Below are positions 13,511 through 23,271 of a DNA stretch of 44,439 nucleotides, piece by piece (the stretch's first letter is position 1; each line of letters starts with the position of its first letter). The DNA is from an uncultured Pseudomonadota bacterium (GTDB lineage: Bacteria; Pseudomonadota; Alphaproteobacteria; RF32; CAG-239), in NCBI GenBank assembly GCA_902785935.1, contig CADAAN010000002.1, positions 1-44,439 on the forward strand, read 5' to 3'. A program made the position numbers and the translations under genes. The notes below the pieces were generated by a model that saw nothing but the letters and a program-made list of their open reading frames with translations, searched no databases and was not told the DNA's origin.

Positions 13511-16500
13511 TCAGATTTTCATCAACTTTAACGTATTGGTCCATAAAATATATGTTTCAACCGTCTTTTTCGGATAAATTTGTTCAATCAGCTTTTGATA
13601 AATCTCCATTTGCCTGATATAAGATATCGGCACGTTTTCTCTTGAAAAAGCGGCCGGACGATTGGTCTTAAAATCAACAATAATCACCTTGTCATCAAAA
13701 ACAATCAGTCTGTCAATCTGACCTGAAACGATTTTGCCGTCAACAGCGCCCATCACCGGCACTTCGGCACGTGCATTTTTTGAAAATAAAAACGAAAATT
13801 TTGTATCATCCAAAAGGGCAAGAACTTCGCGCTTAATATCATCTCTAAAACTCTCGGAAACATCATTTTGAGCCGAAAGATATGCCTCAACAATTGCTTT
13901 TTGCTCTGATTTTTCTTTTTTGAAAACAAGCAGTTCTAAAATTTTATGAATCATCGTACCGCGTTTATAAAACATTTGTTGCTCCGCAAGCGGCGATGAT
14001 ACGGCCGTATCGTCTTCATCTTCCAAATGCGACGGGCTCAAAGGTTTTGAAAGCGCATTTTCAACCGGCGCCTTGTGATATGCAAAATCCGTGTTTTTAA
14101 ATAAAATTTCCTGTTTTTGTAAAAATTTTTCTTCTTTTGCGGGCAAAATTTGCGCTGTTTGATACGAAACAGCGTCATCTTCAGAGCCTGCTCCGATTTT
14201 TTGCAAAGCTTTTTGCGCCAAGCCATACCAGCTTTTGTCTTCTTTTTTTAAGCGCCCGTAGCCTGCGATATAAAGTCTGTCTTCCGCCCGTGTCATTGCA
14301 ACATACAAAAGCCGTCGATATTCATCATACGATTTTTCAATCTCTTTTTCATACAAAGTGTTGCAATTTTCTTCATAATCATCGGCGCTTAAAGGAAAAT
14401 AGACCGAATCATCGTCAAAAATCAACCCCGATTCGCGACCCGTTTTGACCTCACGCACCGTATCGGCCAAAATCACAACAGGCGCCTGCAACCCCTTTGA
14501 GCCGTGAACGGTCATAATTCGAACGGCGTCATTTTCATTTTGTTCGAGCTCACGTTTGACCTCTGTTTCACCGGCCTCAATCCATGCCACAAAATTCTGC
14601 AAATTCGGGACATGGTCTTTTTCAAAAGCCAAAGTCAAATTCATAAATTCATCAATTGCGTCTTTAGCCTCGGCACCTAAACGCGCGCAAAACTTTTTGC
14701 GTCCCTCGTCCTCAATCAAAATTTTGCTGAAAATTTCAAACGGCCGTTTCAAATCAGATATATTCATCAACGCACTTAAATTTTCTTTTAACCCCGCATA
14801 ATCGGGATTTGATGCAATTTGCGCCCAAAGCGAACAATCGCCTCTTTGATAACAAAGTTTGAACAAATCATCATCGTTTAAGTTAAAAAGCGGCGATTTC
14901 AGCGCTTCGGCAAGACTTAAATCATCATTCGGCAACAACAAAAACTTTGCGACAGAAAGCAAATCTTCAATTGCTATTTGCGCGGTTAATTTTAATTTAT
15001 CAACACCGCTGACTTCCACTCGGTTGTTTTTGCAAGCACGCACAAACTCGTCCATGAAGGCATTGCGCCTTTGTACCAAAACCATAAAATCACGATATTG
15101 AAACGGTCTGTTTTTTGAGGCTAAAATTTCTTTATTTTCAACCATACTTTTGATTTTAAGCGCAATTTTTAAGGCAAGTTTTTGTGCTGCCGTTGCCTTT
15201 GTTTTGCGTTCAAGCGGAGGATACCAAACATCATCACCGTCATCCGCATCACTTTCAACAAGAGGCCAAATTTGAACTTCTCCCCCCTCACCTAATCTAT
15301 ATGGACGGTGCAAAACAGGTTCTTCTTGAGTTGCAACACCTTTTTTTGCCTCGTCTAAGGCAAAAAGCGCATTAACCGTTTCAAGAACGGCACTTGTCGA
15401 ACGAAAAGATACATCCAGTCGTATTTTTTTGAAGCGTTCGATTTTTTGCTGATAAAATTGCCTCATTTCATCAAATTTTTCAGGTTTTGCTCCCTGAAAA
15501 CCATAAATTGACTGCTTTCGGTCACCCACGGCAAAAACACTCCGCGGTGTTTGATTTTTACCTGAAATATTAAAAAATTCATCCGTTAAAGCCTTGATGA
15601 TACGCCACTGGTCGGGTGAGGTATCCTGCGCTTCGTCAATCAAAATATGCTCTAAACCGCCGTCAAGTTTATAAAGCACCCATGCCGAAGCGTTCTCATT
15701 TTCAAGCAATTTTTTGGTAAAAACAATTAAATCCTCATAATCAAGGCGCGCATTTTTGCGCTTATAGGTTCTGTATTCTTCAATCAATCGCCTTGCAAGA
15801 ACGCTCATGGCTTTTGTTGCCTCAAAAAGTTTGATTTTTTTGAGTTTTTGAGCCAAAATCCGCACAATTTCAGCCTGTTGTTTCATTTCTTGAACAATAT
15901 TTTCAAAATATTTGGCAGCATCTTTTGTTGCAAGCCGTGATTTTATTTCACCCTCTTGCGTCAAAAAAATACTTCGATAACTGTCAAAATCAAAATTTTT
16001 AAGATTTTGCTCAATCAGCGCCGCATTTGTTTTATCTGTTTTAGAACTCTTTGAAAGTGCGTCGACGCATCTTTTTAATACGGTTTTATCAAGATGGCTG
16101 TAAAATGCATCAATACTCTTCTGCCTTGAACAATCATCTTCAAGGTTAAGGCTTTTGCGCAAATGCGCCAAAAACGCATCATTGTCTTCAAAACGGGCAA
16201 AAATCTGCATCAAAGTATTGCGTTTTAATGCAATTTCTTCAAGCAATTGCTGAAAACTGAAAGATGAAACGTTTTCGGTTAAAAATAAAACGGCTTTACG
16301 GATATCCGGCGCATCAAAATTTTCAATTTCAGTCATCACATGCTTTGTGATATCAATCAGCGCCTCTTTTGTTGAGGCCTCGTCCATCACTTCAAAATAA
16401 GGTGCAATCCCCGCTTCTATCGGAAAACGCTTCAAAATTTCTTCACAAAAGCTGTGGATGGTCTGGATTTTAATCGGGACGGGACAATCAAGTGTCAAAG

Positions 16501-16867
16501 CAAAAAGCAGTCTTGCACGCAACATCATTTCATCCGTAATCGATACGGACGGGCTGAAAGATTCAAGCTCTTTTTTGAGCTTTTCATCACTCAAAGCCAC
16601 CCACTTTGAAAGCCTGTCAAAAATACGCGATTTCATCTCTACCGCGGCCGCTTTGGTATAAGTCAGACACAAAATTTTTGACGGTTCGACGCCGCCGAGC
16701 AAAAGTCTTAAAACCCTGTCGGACAAAACTTTTGTTTTGCCCGTTCCGGCCGATGCTTCAACCCAAACGCAAAAATTTGGGTCAGAGGCGTTTGTCTGCT
16801 GTTTTAAGGCTATATTTTCAAGCTTTTTCTTTTCATCTTCAATTTGACAAACATCATTCATCGCCAT
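13511..16867 (-). CDS. addA: AddA helicase-nuclease (double-strand break repair)
   Basis: Works with AddB to process DNA double-strand ends for recombination, replacing RecBCD. 1118 residues. Superfamily 1A helicase motifs: Walker A EASAGTGKTKVL (37-48), LIDEAQDTSPDQW (about 420), VGDRKQSIYGFQGA (about 465), VHGSKGLQAPVVILAD (about 800) and YVAMTRAEDRLY (about 870). The C-terminal PD-(D/E)xK nuclease shows GQIDRLIVF and IVDFKTNRP (about 1060). It overlaps the end of addB by 14 bp (GATGGCGATGAATGA), implying coupled translation. Confidence 0.95.
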   Translation of the reverse strand: MAMNDVCQIEDEKKKLENIALKQQTNASDPNFCVWVEASAGTGKTKVLSDRVLRLLLGGVEPSKILCLTYTKAAAVEMKSRIFDRLSKWVALSDEKLKKELESFSPSVSITDEMMLRARLLFALTLDCPVPIKIQTIHSFCEEILKRFPIEAGIAPYFEVMDEASTKEALIDITKHVMTEIENFDAPDIRKAVLFLTENVSSFSFQQLLEEIALKRNTLMQIFARFEDNDAFLAHLRKSLNLEDDCSRQKSIDAFYSHLDKTVLKRCVDALSKSSKTDKTNAALIEQNLKNFDFDSYRSIFLTQEGEIKSRLATKDAAKYFENIVQEMKQQAEIVRILAQKLKKIKLFEATKAMSVLARRLIEEYRTYKRKNARLDYEDLIVFTKKLLENENASAWVLYKLDGGLEHILIDEAQDTSPDQWRIIKALTDEFFNISGKNQTPRSVFAVGDRKQSIYGFQGAKPEKFDEMRQFYQQKIERFKKIRLDVSFRSTSAVLETVNALFALDEAKKGVATQEEPVLHRPYRLGEGGEVQIWPLVESDADDGDDVWYPPLERKTKATAAQKLALKIALKIKSMVENKEILASKNRPFQYRDFMVLVQRRNAFMDEFVRACKNNRVEVSGVDKLKLTAQIAIEDLLSVAKFLLLPNDDLSLAEALKSPLFNLNDDDLFKLCYQRGDCSLWAQIASNPDYAGLKENLSALMNISDLKRPFEIFSKILIEDEGRKKFCARLGAEAKDAIDEFMNLTLAFEKDHVPNLQNFVAWIEAGETEVKRELEQNENDAVRIMTVHGSKGLQAPVVILADTVREVKTGRESGLIFDDDSVYFPLSADDYEENCNTLYEKEIEKSYDEYRRLLYVAMTRAEDRLYIAGYGRLKKEDKSWYGLAQKALQKIGAGSEDDAVSYQTAQILPAKEEKFLQKQEILFKNTDFAYHKAPVENALSKPLSPSHLEDEDDTAVSSPLAEQQMFYKRGTMIHKILELLVFKKEKSEQKAIVEAYLSAQNDVSESFRDDIKREVLALLDDTKFSFLFSKNARAEVPVMGAVDGKIVSGQIDRLIVFDDKVIIVDFKTNRPAAFSRENVPISYIRQMEIYQKLIEQIYPKKTVETYILWTNTLKLMKI

Positions 16868-19754
16868 CTGTCACACTCCATTCTTTAACGCGCGCCAAAT
16901 GTTCATAATCAGCATATTCATCCAAATGCTTGGGATTTGGTCTTGCAAGATACGGCGTTGTTTGAAAATCAAATGCCGAAATCAGTGCTTCAAGGTGCCG
17001 TTTTGTTTTATCAATCAAATCATCAATATCTTCATCATAAACGGTGATTTTTTTTGAAAGCACTTCATAAATCAACGCATCAACTTTTTTTTGCGCCAAA
17101 ATCCTGCCATCTTTTGAAAAACCGCCTTGATGCGCAATCAAAGCCTCAATCGGCAACTGCGGGGCATAACCGCTTTTGATTTCGGCCTTTGTGCGCGCTT
17201 TGCCTGTTTTATAGTCCAATATGCGATAACATCCGTCTTTTGTTTCATCAATTCTGTCCGCACGCGCCTCAATGATAACATCACCCGTCGGCATTGAAAG
17301 ATTGATTTGTCCTTTGACTTCAGAAAAAATATGTTTGATTTGTGAGCGATAAGTTTGCTCATTTTTAATCAACCACTGAGCCGTTTTTTCAAACTTTGCT
17401 GTATAAAAAGCCTTATCTTTTGCCTCAAAACGATAGCGCGAAAATTCTTTTTGCCCAAGTTCAAGAAGCACTTCAAGCGCCTTATCGTCAAAGGAAGAAT
17501 CGTATATTTTTGCAAAATTTTCCAAAACTTTATGAACAATCGTACCATAAGTTGTTTGCTTAATGCGGTCTGTCAAGTCATCAAGCACTTTCAGCTTTAA
17601 GATATAGCGGGCATATATTTCATAAGGGTTGCGCATCAATTTTTCAATCGAACTTGCCGAAAAATGACGCGGACGGGCATAAACGGGCGGTTTTGGTGCG
17701 GCCGGCTCGATTTTACAAAAAGCATCAGGCGTATCAATTTTTTGAGCAAGCATCGGATAAAATGGTACCAAAACGGATGACACATCTTTATCAAACAATC
17801 TCAAAATCGTTTCAATCCGAAGCCAATAACGCGATTTATCCGTCGGTGTGCCGTTTGATCTTTGAGAACGTGTCAGATAAACTTCTTTTGACGCCAAAAA
17901 AGTGCTTAAATCAAAAGCGCCGACACCGATAGCTTTTTCCGGCACGGGAAGCCCGTATTCTTTTTTCATCGTACGCGACATAAACGGGTCTGCATTTTCC
18001 AAAACAGGCCAAACGCCTTCATTTAAGCCACCGATGATTGTCACATCATAACGACATCCTCGCGCTTCAATCGGACCCAAAATTTTAAGTCTCGGATGCG
18101 TACCGTATGTTTTGCGCACACTTTGCGTTGAAAGCAGCGTTGAAACAATCGCGCCGTAACTTTGCGGCCAAACATTGCCGGCAATCGGTGCTTTTTCAAT
18201 CAATTTTGCAAAATATGCGGCCGCCGCTTTGCCGTCATCGTGACGCCATAAATTTTGCGCCCCGCTCATTTGATTGTCTGAGGCTAAACTTTCCGCAACT
18301 TTAAGATGCACCGTCATCAATTTTTGAAGTTCGACATCCTCTTTTTGATAAAGTTCACTCAATTCTGAAAGATATGTCCTGAGTTCAGCCGTTAAGGCGT
18401 CATCTTCAAATATTTCTTCGGGTTTTTGGTTGAAAGCCGGCATTCGTTTTTTCAATTCAGCCGCCCTGACCTCACGGCGCAAATCTTGAAGAGGTCTTCC
18501 CATCCGCATATACGGATTTTTCAAAAGCGCCGCGATACAAACGGGAGAAAAATTCTTTTCGATGACATCAATGATTTGTCTTAAATAAATCCCGATTTCA
18601 GACAGATGCAAAGGCAAACCTGCCGAATCGTCAATATCGATACCAAAACGCTTTAAGGCCGCCGACACGGCGCGTGCAAGCGTTCTGTCCGTCGTAATCA
18701 AAACTGCCGTTTTTTGCGGCACTTCAAGAACTTCACGCATCAAAAGCGCAATTGAAGAAGCTTCTTCAAAAGTTTCACGGCATTCCATCAAATGAAGCCC
18801 TTCAAAAGCCTTGTTAAAATCAAGTTTTTGTTTTAAGTCCTGCCAAGAAGATGTCGTTTCTGCCGGACGCATCACTTCGGATATCAAAATTTCACGTGCA
18901 AAATTTTGAGGCACCGTAATATCTTCAACATCTTCGCGTTTTAAACCCAAATGTTTCAAAAGGCTTTTATTTTCAAACTGAGGATGCGTCTCAGCAACCA
19001 AATCAAAAACATCATCAGGCAAATAGCGATCCAGTCCGGAAATATAAATTTCACCGTTTTCAAGCATTAAAAGAGCTGATAAAATATGTTTTGCACCGTC
19101 AAAAGAAGTATTCAATCCGGCGGCAACAATCTTATGCTCCGGCGGTTTTTGAAGCCATTGTTTTGCCTCAAGTTCCAAAAGTTTGTTTTTCTTATATGCC
19201 CCGTCAACAACGCCCCTTTCTTTTAAGATATCCGGCCAAAAAGAAGTCACGATTTTCAAAAATTTCAGCGTTTCCTGAAAATGTGAGGCGTATTCTTCCG
19301 GCACCAATTTTTCAAACCCGTCAAAGCTGAGATTTTCATCATAAATGCCGTCCATCAAATTACCCAAATCGGCCGCAAGCGCCAAAGCCTGAACAAAGGA
19401 TATATCTTTTAAGCCGTACACATCTCGCTTAGAGGCAATCAATTTTGCAAACAAAAAAAGCCTTTCTTCTTTTGTAACGGAAGGCTTGATGTCAAGCGCC
19501 TCATTTTTTCCTCCGACAAACAAATCATCTGCATCAACATCACCGATGGCTTTAATTTGCGGCAACAAAAAAGGCGACAACCCGTTTTGGCGCAAAAAAG
19601 CCTCTTTCAGCGAAAGAACGCTTCGTCTGTTTTGCACCAAAAAAAGAACATCTGAAAGTCCGATCGGATTTTGATAAAATTCATCAATAAAACGCTTGGC
19701 AAGTGTATCAAAAAAAGATGCACTCAAAGCGATATTGTAGACACCATTTTTCAT
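16854..19754 (-). CDS. addB: AddB nuclease subunit
   Basis: The partner of AddA; it scans DNA and cuts the 5' strand. 966 residues from the ATG at 19754, which overlaps the rdgB stop by one base (TGATG) with AAGGA 5 nt upstream. A TTG one codon earlier is less likely. The alphaproteobacterial form shows a degenerate helicase-like N-terminus, ILGPIEARGCRYDVTIIGGLN (about 550) and HFSASSIEKLMRNPYEIY. A C-terminal nuclease carries RADRID and ILDYKTGKA, followed by QLPIEALI (about 860-900). No N-terminal Walker A is evident. Confidence 0.92.
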   Translation of the reverse strand: MKNGVYNIALSASFFDTLAKRFIDEFYQNPIGLSDVLFLVQNRRSVLSLKEAFLRQNGLSPFLLPQIKAIGDVDADDLFVGGKNEALDIKPSVTKEERLFLFAKLIASKRDVYGLKDISFVQALALAADLGNLMDGIYDENLSFDGFEKLVPEEYASHFQETLKFLKIVTSFWPDILKERGVVDGAYKKNKLLELEAKQWLQKPPEHKIVAAGLNTSFDGAKHILSALLMLENGEIYISGLDRYLPDDVFDLVAETHPQFENKSLLKHLGLKREDVEDITVPQNFAREILISEVMRPAETTSSWQDLKQKLDFNKAFEGLHLMECRETFEEASSIALLMREVLEVPQKTAVLITTDRTLARAVSAALKRFGIDIDDSAGLPLHLSEIGIYLRQIIDVIEKNFSPVCIAALLKNPYMRMGRPLQDLRREVRAAELKKRMPAFNQKPEEIFEDDALTAELRTYLSELSELYQKEDVELQKLMTVHLKVAESLASDNQMSGAQNLWRHDDGKAAAAYFAKLIEKAPIAGNVWPQSYGAIVSTLLSTQSVRKTYGTHPRLKILGPIEARGCRYDVTIIGGLNEGVWPVLENADPFMSRTMKKEYGLPVPEKAIGVGAFDLSTFLASKEVYLTRSQRSNGTPTDKSRYWLRIETILRLFDKDVSSVLVPFYPMLAQKIDTPDAFCKIEPAAPKPPVYARPRHFSASSIEKLMRNPYEIYARYILKLKVLDDLTDRIKQTTYGTIVHKVLENFAKIYDSSFDDKALEVLLELGQKEFSRYRFEAKDKAFYTAKFEKTAQWLIKNEQTYRSQIKHIFSEVKGQINLSMPTGDVIIEARADRIDETKDGCYRILDYKTGKARTKAEIKSGYAPQLPIEALIAHQGGFSKDGRILAQKKVDALIYEVLSKKITVYDEDIDDLIDKTKRHLEALISAFDFQTTPYLARPNPKHLDEYADYEHLARVKEWSVTDGDE

Positions 19755-20344
19755 CAAAGTCCTTTTTCTGCGATATAGGCCGTTAATTTTTCAAGCGCTC
19801 TGGCTCGATGTGAAATCTTATTTTTGACATCCGCTCCGAGCTCTGCAAACGTTTGATGATACCCGTCAGGGATAAAAAGCGGGTCAAAGCCAAAACCCGA
19901 GGCACCGCTTTTTTGCAAAGCAATTTGTCCGTCAACACGCCCTTCAAAACAAATATGTTCACCGTTTTCAAAAACAAGCGCCATGACGCATGAAAAATGT
20001 GCTTTTCTTGACTTATCCTCAGCATTTTCAAGCTCACCTAACAGCATATCCATAGCTTTATCAAAATCACGATTGGGAGCATATCGTGCGGAATAAACCC
20101 CCGGCCTGCCGTTTAAGGCATCAACACACAAGCCCGAATCATCTGCCAAGCATGGTCTGTTTTTCAGACGAGCAATCGTCCCTGCTTTGATAAGCGCATT
20201 TTCTTCAAACGTTGTCCCTGTTTCTTCAACATCGGGCAAATCAAGATCTTCGGCACTCACAACGCGGATATTCAATTTTGATAAAATTTCATTTAATGCT
20301 TTAATTTTGCCTTTGTTATGGCTTGCAAATATGATTTCTCTCAT
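19754..20344 (-). CDS. rdgB: XTP/dITP diphosphatase (RdgB/HAM1)
   Basis: Cleaves ITP, dITP and XTP to monophosphates so that deaminated purines stay out of nucleic acids. 196 residues. SHNKGKIKALNEI (8-20), ADDSGLCVDALNGRPGVYSARYA (about 67-90) and SGASGFGFDPLFIPDG (about 145-160) are diagnostic. The start overlaps the rph stop by one base. The rph-rdgB order is common in alphaproteobacteria. Confidence 0.96.
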   Translation of the reverse strand: MREIIFASHNKGKIKALNEILSKLNIRVVSAEDLDLPDVEETGTTFEENALIKAGTIARLKNRPCLADDSGLCVDALNGRPGVYSARYAPNRDFDKAMDMLLGELENAEDKSRKAHFSCVMALVFENGEHICFEGRVDGQIALQKSGASGFGFDPLFIPDGYHQTFAELGADVKNKISHRARALEKLTAYIAEKGL

Positions 20345-21054
20345 CAGACTTTCAATGCCTCCTTTTGTTTTTCGATAAGTTGCGTGATACCGGATTTTGC
20401 AAGCTTAATTAAGCTTAAAAGGGCATCTTCACTGAAGGGGACTTTTTCAGCCGTTGCCTGAATTTCAACAATTTCACCGCTTTCGGTTATAGCAAAATTT
20501 GAATCCGTATCAGCAGATGAATCTTCGCCATAATCCAAATCCAGCATGGCTTGTCCGTCTTTTATACCGCATGAAACGGCCGCCACAAATTCTTTGACTG
20601 CGAAACGCTCAATCAACCCTGATTGATACATTTTTTTGATGGCCAGATAAAGTGCAACAAATGCTCCGGTGACAGAAGCCGTTCTTGTCCCGCCGTCAGC
20701 CTGCAAAACATCACAATCAATTAAAATTTGATATCCTTTTAAGGCCTCTAAATCAATCACCGCACGAAGCGAGCGAGATATCAGACGGCAAATTTCCTGC
20801 GTCCGACCGGAATGTAAACTCTTATCGCGCGAAACACGTGTGATTGTTGACCTCGGCAAAAGATTATATTCAGCCGTAATCCATCCCTTATCGGCATTTT
20901 CAAGCCAATCGGGCAATTTGGTGTCCACACTTGCCGTACACAAAACATGTGTATTGCCGCATTTAATCAGGCATGACCCTTCGGCATAAGGATTAACATC
21001 TGTTTCAATGCTGACGGGACGCAAGGCGCTTATCAAACGATTATCTTTTCTCAT
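20344..21054 (-). CDS. rph: ribonuclease PH
   Basis: A phosphorolytic 3'-5' exonuclease that trims tRNA precursors. 236 residues from the ATG at 21054 (start MRKDNRLISALRPVSIE, matching the family N-terminus), 1 nt after the aroK stop. A longer frame upstream overlaps aroK and is rejected. Visible: GNTHVLCTASV, RSTITRVSRDKS..SGRTQEI and DCDVLQADGGTRTASVTG with phosphate-site residues. Stop overlaps rdgB. Confidence 0.96.
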   Translation of the reverse strand: MRKDNRLISALRPVSIETDVNPYAEGSCLIKCGNTHVLCTASVDTKLPDWLENADKGWITAEYNLLPRSTITRVSRDKSLHSGRTQEICRLISRSLRAVIDLEALKGYQILIDCDVLQADGGTRTASVTGAFVALYLAIKKMYQSGLIERFAVKEFVAAVSCGIKDGQAMLDLDYGEDSSADTDSNFAITESGEIVEIQATAEKVPFSEDALLSLIKLAKSGITQLIEKQKEALKV

Positions 21055-21055
21055 A

Positions 21056-21592
21056 TCATTTTTCCATAAAATTATCCAAAGCTTTGACAACACGATTGAC
21101 CGTATATTCAACACGCTCATCTTTTGTTTCGACAACAATATCTGCCTCTTCGTAATAAGGATATTCCTCCTTAATATAGTTTTCCAATTTTTCCTTAAAA
21201 TGGTTATCGGATGTTTGCAAAAAAGGCCTTTGTTTTCGCCCGTATGTGCGATGATAAAGTGTATCGATATCCGCCTTAAGCCACACGGTCAGGGCATTTT
21301 GTTTGGCGAAAGCGCGTGTTTGTTCCGCCACTAAAGAACCTCCGCCCGAGGCTAAAACACAAGGGCCGCCCGAAAGCAAGCGCTTCATCACACGCATTTC
21401 GCCGTTGCGATATTCCTGAGGGCCGAAACACTTTAAAACATCAATAAGTGAAAGCCCCGAGGCTTTTTCAATTTCTCTATCGCCATCGACAAAGGGCAAA
21501 TCAAGCTTTTGTGCCAGTCTTTTTCCGACACTTGTTTTTCCGCTTCCCATCAATCCGACAAGCAAAATGATTTTATTAATTTTTTTTCCCAT
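21056..21592 (-). CDS. aroK: shikimate kinase
   Basis: Phosphorylates shikimate for aromatic amino acid synthesis. 178 residues. Walker A GLMGSGKTSVG (13-23), shikimate-site DGDREIE (36-42), FRxxE-like QEYRNGE and SGGGSLV (about 82-88), and the lid arginine segment GRKQRPFL. First gene of the aroK-rph-rdgB-addB-addA run. AroB, its usual neighbour, is not next to it. Confidence 0.94.
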   Translation of the reverse strand: MGKKINKIILLVGLMGSGKTSVGKRLAQKLDLPFVDGDREIEKASGLSLIDVLKCFGPQEYRNGEMRVMKRLLSGGPCVLASGGGSLVAEQTRAFAKQNALTVWLKADIDTLYHRTYGRKQRPFLQTSDNHFKEKLENYIKEEYPYYEEADIVVETKDERVEYTVNRVVKALDNFMEK

Positions 21593-21625
21593 TTTTTAAC
21601 GCTTCTTTTAATAAAATATGTCATT

Positions 21626-21654
21626 ATCATAATCACATTTGAATCATATATCAA
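21626..21654 (-). promoter_or_regulatory. promoter of the aroK-addA operon
   Basis: Minus strand TTGATA (21649-21654), 17 bp, TATGAT (21626-21631), about 35 bp before the aroK ATG. Confidence 0.6.
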
Positions 21655-21677
21655 TATTTTTTAAAAGGTAATCTACC

Positions 21678-21815
21678 ATGAAAGAAAAAAGTTATAAATG
21701 GATTTTTTATTTTGTTTTGATTTTGCTTATCGGCGGCATTTTGTTTTTGAGCATAAAAGACATCACTCCCGTTGCAAAGCATATCGAGCAGGATATTATT
21801 GTCAATATGCGCTAA
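21678..21815 (+). CDS. 45-residue single-pass membrane peptide
   Basis: ATG to TAA, 45 codons, ending 3 bp before xerD. MKEKSYKWI is followed by one strong hydrophobic helix (about 9-26, FYFVLILLIGGILFL) and an amphipathic tail. AAGG lies about 9 nt upstream. Likely an inner-membrane peptide with its N-terminus inside. Its position in an 85-bp divergent gap and tight spacing to xerD argue that it is a gene. Function unknown. Confidence 0.6.
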   Translation: MKEKSYKWIFYFVLILLIGGILFLSIKDITPVAKHIEQDIIVNMR

Positions 21816-21818
21816 AAA

Positions 21819-22730
21819 ATGACCGAAAATCCTGAGGAATTGATACTTTTTATTGATATGATGTCGGCTCAAAAGGGTGCTGCACAAAACACCTTGGATG
21901 CGTATGAAAGGGATATTTTTCAATTTTTAAGCACACAAAACATCACTCCTTGTGACATCAAGGCCTCTGATATCGCATCGTTTGTGCAAGATTTAACCGA
22001 TCAAAAAAGATCGGTTAAAACCATTGCGCGCAAGCTTTCGGCCGTTCGGGAATTTTGCAAATTTTTGATAGAAGAAAAAATCTTAAAACAAAATCCCCTG
22101 CCCGACATTTGTCCGCCCAAAAAAGAAAAGCCTCTGCCAAAGTTTTTGCGCCCCGAGGATGTCGAAAAACTTTATAATGCGGGAATGGCACACGAAAAGC
22201 CGCATCTGGTGCGTGCGGCCGTTATGATTAAGCTCATGTTTGCAAGCGGCTTGCGCGTTTCGGAAGCTGTTTGTTTAAGCCTGACAAGTATCTCACACGA
22301 TAAAAAACAAATCTTTGTCAAAGGCAAGGGCTCAAAAGAGCGAATCGTGTTTTTTGATGAACAAATCAATAAACTTTTGTTTGATTTTATCAAAAACGTT
22401 CGACCGTTTTTTTTGAAAAAAAATGTTAAAAATACCTATCTTTTTGCCTCAAACAAATCCAAAAGCGGCCACATCACGCGCGACGGATTTTTTAAAAATC
22501 TCAAAGAACTGTGTGTTTTAAGCGGGGTATCGCCTGCGCTTGTTTCACCGCACACATTAAGGCATTCGTTTGCCACAAACTTAATCAACCACGATGTATC
22601 TTTGCGCGCGGTACAAAAAATGCTCGGGCACGAAAATATTTCAACAACACAAATATATACGCACATCACGCAAAACAAAATTATTGACGATGTCATCAAA
22701 AAACATCCCTTAAAAGATTTTGAAGTCTGA
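21819..22730 (+). CDS. xerD: tyrosine recombinase XerD
   Basis: Resolves chromosome dimers at dif with XerC during division. 303 residues: N-terminal SAM-like core-binding domain (about 1-90), catalytic domain with Arg in ASGLRVSE (about 144), Lys in VKGKGSKER, HTLRHSFAT (about 244-252), LGHENISTT and nucleophile Tyr in QIYTHI (about 283). Length and neighbours fit the housekeeping recombinase rather than a phage integrase. XerC versus XerD cannot be fully settled without alignment. Confidence 0.88.
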   Translation: MTENPEELILFIDMMSAQKGAAQNTLDAYERDIFQFLSTQNITPCDIKASDIASFVQDLTDQKRSVKTIARKLSAVREFCKFLIEEKILKQNPLPDICPPKKEKPLPKFLRPEDVEKLYNAGMAHEKPHLVRAAVMIKLMFASGLRVSEAVCLSLTSISHDKKQIFVKGKGSKERIVFFDEQINKLLFDFIKNVRPFFLKKNVKNTYLFASNKSKSGHITRDGFFKNLKELCVLSGVSPALVSPHTLRHSFATNLINHDVSLRAVQKMLGHENISTTQIYTHITQNKIIDDVIKKHPLKDFEV

Positions 22731-22741
22731 AAGGCTCGCTC

Positions 22742-23269
22742 ATGAAAAAAAAAGATATCATTAATCACACCAAAAAAGCCGTCGGTTTGACATGTCTTTC
22801 CGATGGTATCGGCGATATGGCCAAAAAACTTTTGGGTCCGCACGGCTTGATCGAAATTGATCTTATCCGTAATTGGGAAAAAATCGTCGGTTCAGAACTT
22901 GCCGAACAAACACTTCCTCAAAAGATAGATTTCAAAAAAGATGCCAGAGATGACGGGACACTTTGTCTTTTGGTATCATCGGGGGCTTTTGCCCTTCAAA
23001 TCAACTATCAAGCCGATATAATTTTGCAAAAAGTCAACACCTATTTCGGCTATAAGGCAATTAATAAGATTAAAATTATGCAAATCGGCAACGGCGCCTT
23101 TGAAAAGACGCAAGCAAAATCTGCGGATATTGAAAAGAAAATACTTGTCACGAAGGATGAACAAAATTATATTGATACAATCATCAGCGACATTCAGGAT
23201 GATGCGCTTAAAAATCGCCTTGAATCGCTTGGCAAACATATTATGTCCGCAGGTAAAAAGGAGAATTGA
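22742..23269 (+). CDS. DUF721 protein, DciA-like helicase loader candidate
   Basis: 175 residues with the DUF721 core: LIRNWEKIVGSELAEQTLPQKIDF, then LLVSSGAFALQINYQ and FGYKAINKIKIMQIG. DUF721 proteins include DciA, which helps load the DnaB helicase in bacteria lacking DnaC. In alphaproteobacteria it commonly precedes a DsbA-like gene, as here. The C-terminal third is charged and poorly conserved. Identification at family level only. Confidence 0.8.
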   Translation: MKKKDIINHTKKAVGLTCLSDGIGDMAKKLLGPHGLIEIDLIRNWEKIVGSELAEQTLPQKIDFKKDARDDGTLCLLVSSGAFALQINYQADIILQKVNTYFGYKAINKIKIMQIGNGAFEKTQAKSADIEKKILVTKDEQNYIDTIISDIQDDALKNRLESLGKHIMSAGKKEN

Positions 23270-23271
23270 TT

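Noticed and set aside
21819-22730. Phage or integrative-element integrase near a tRNA
   Set aside because: No tRNA, attachment repeats or phage genes are adjacent; length and neighbours fit housekeeping XerD.
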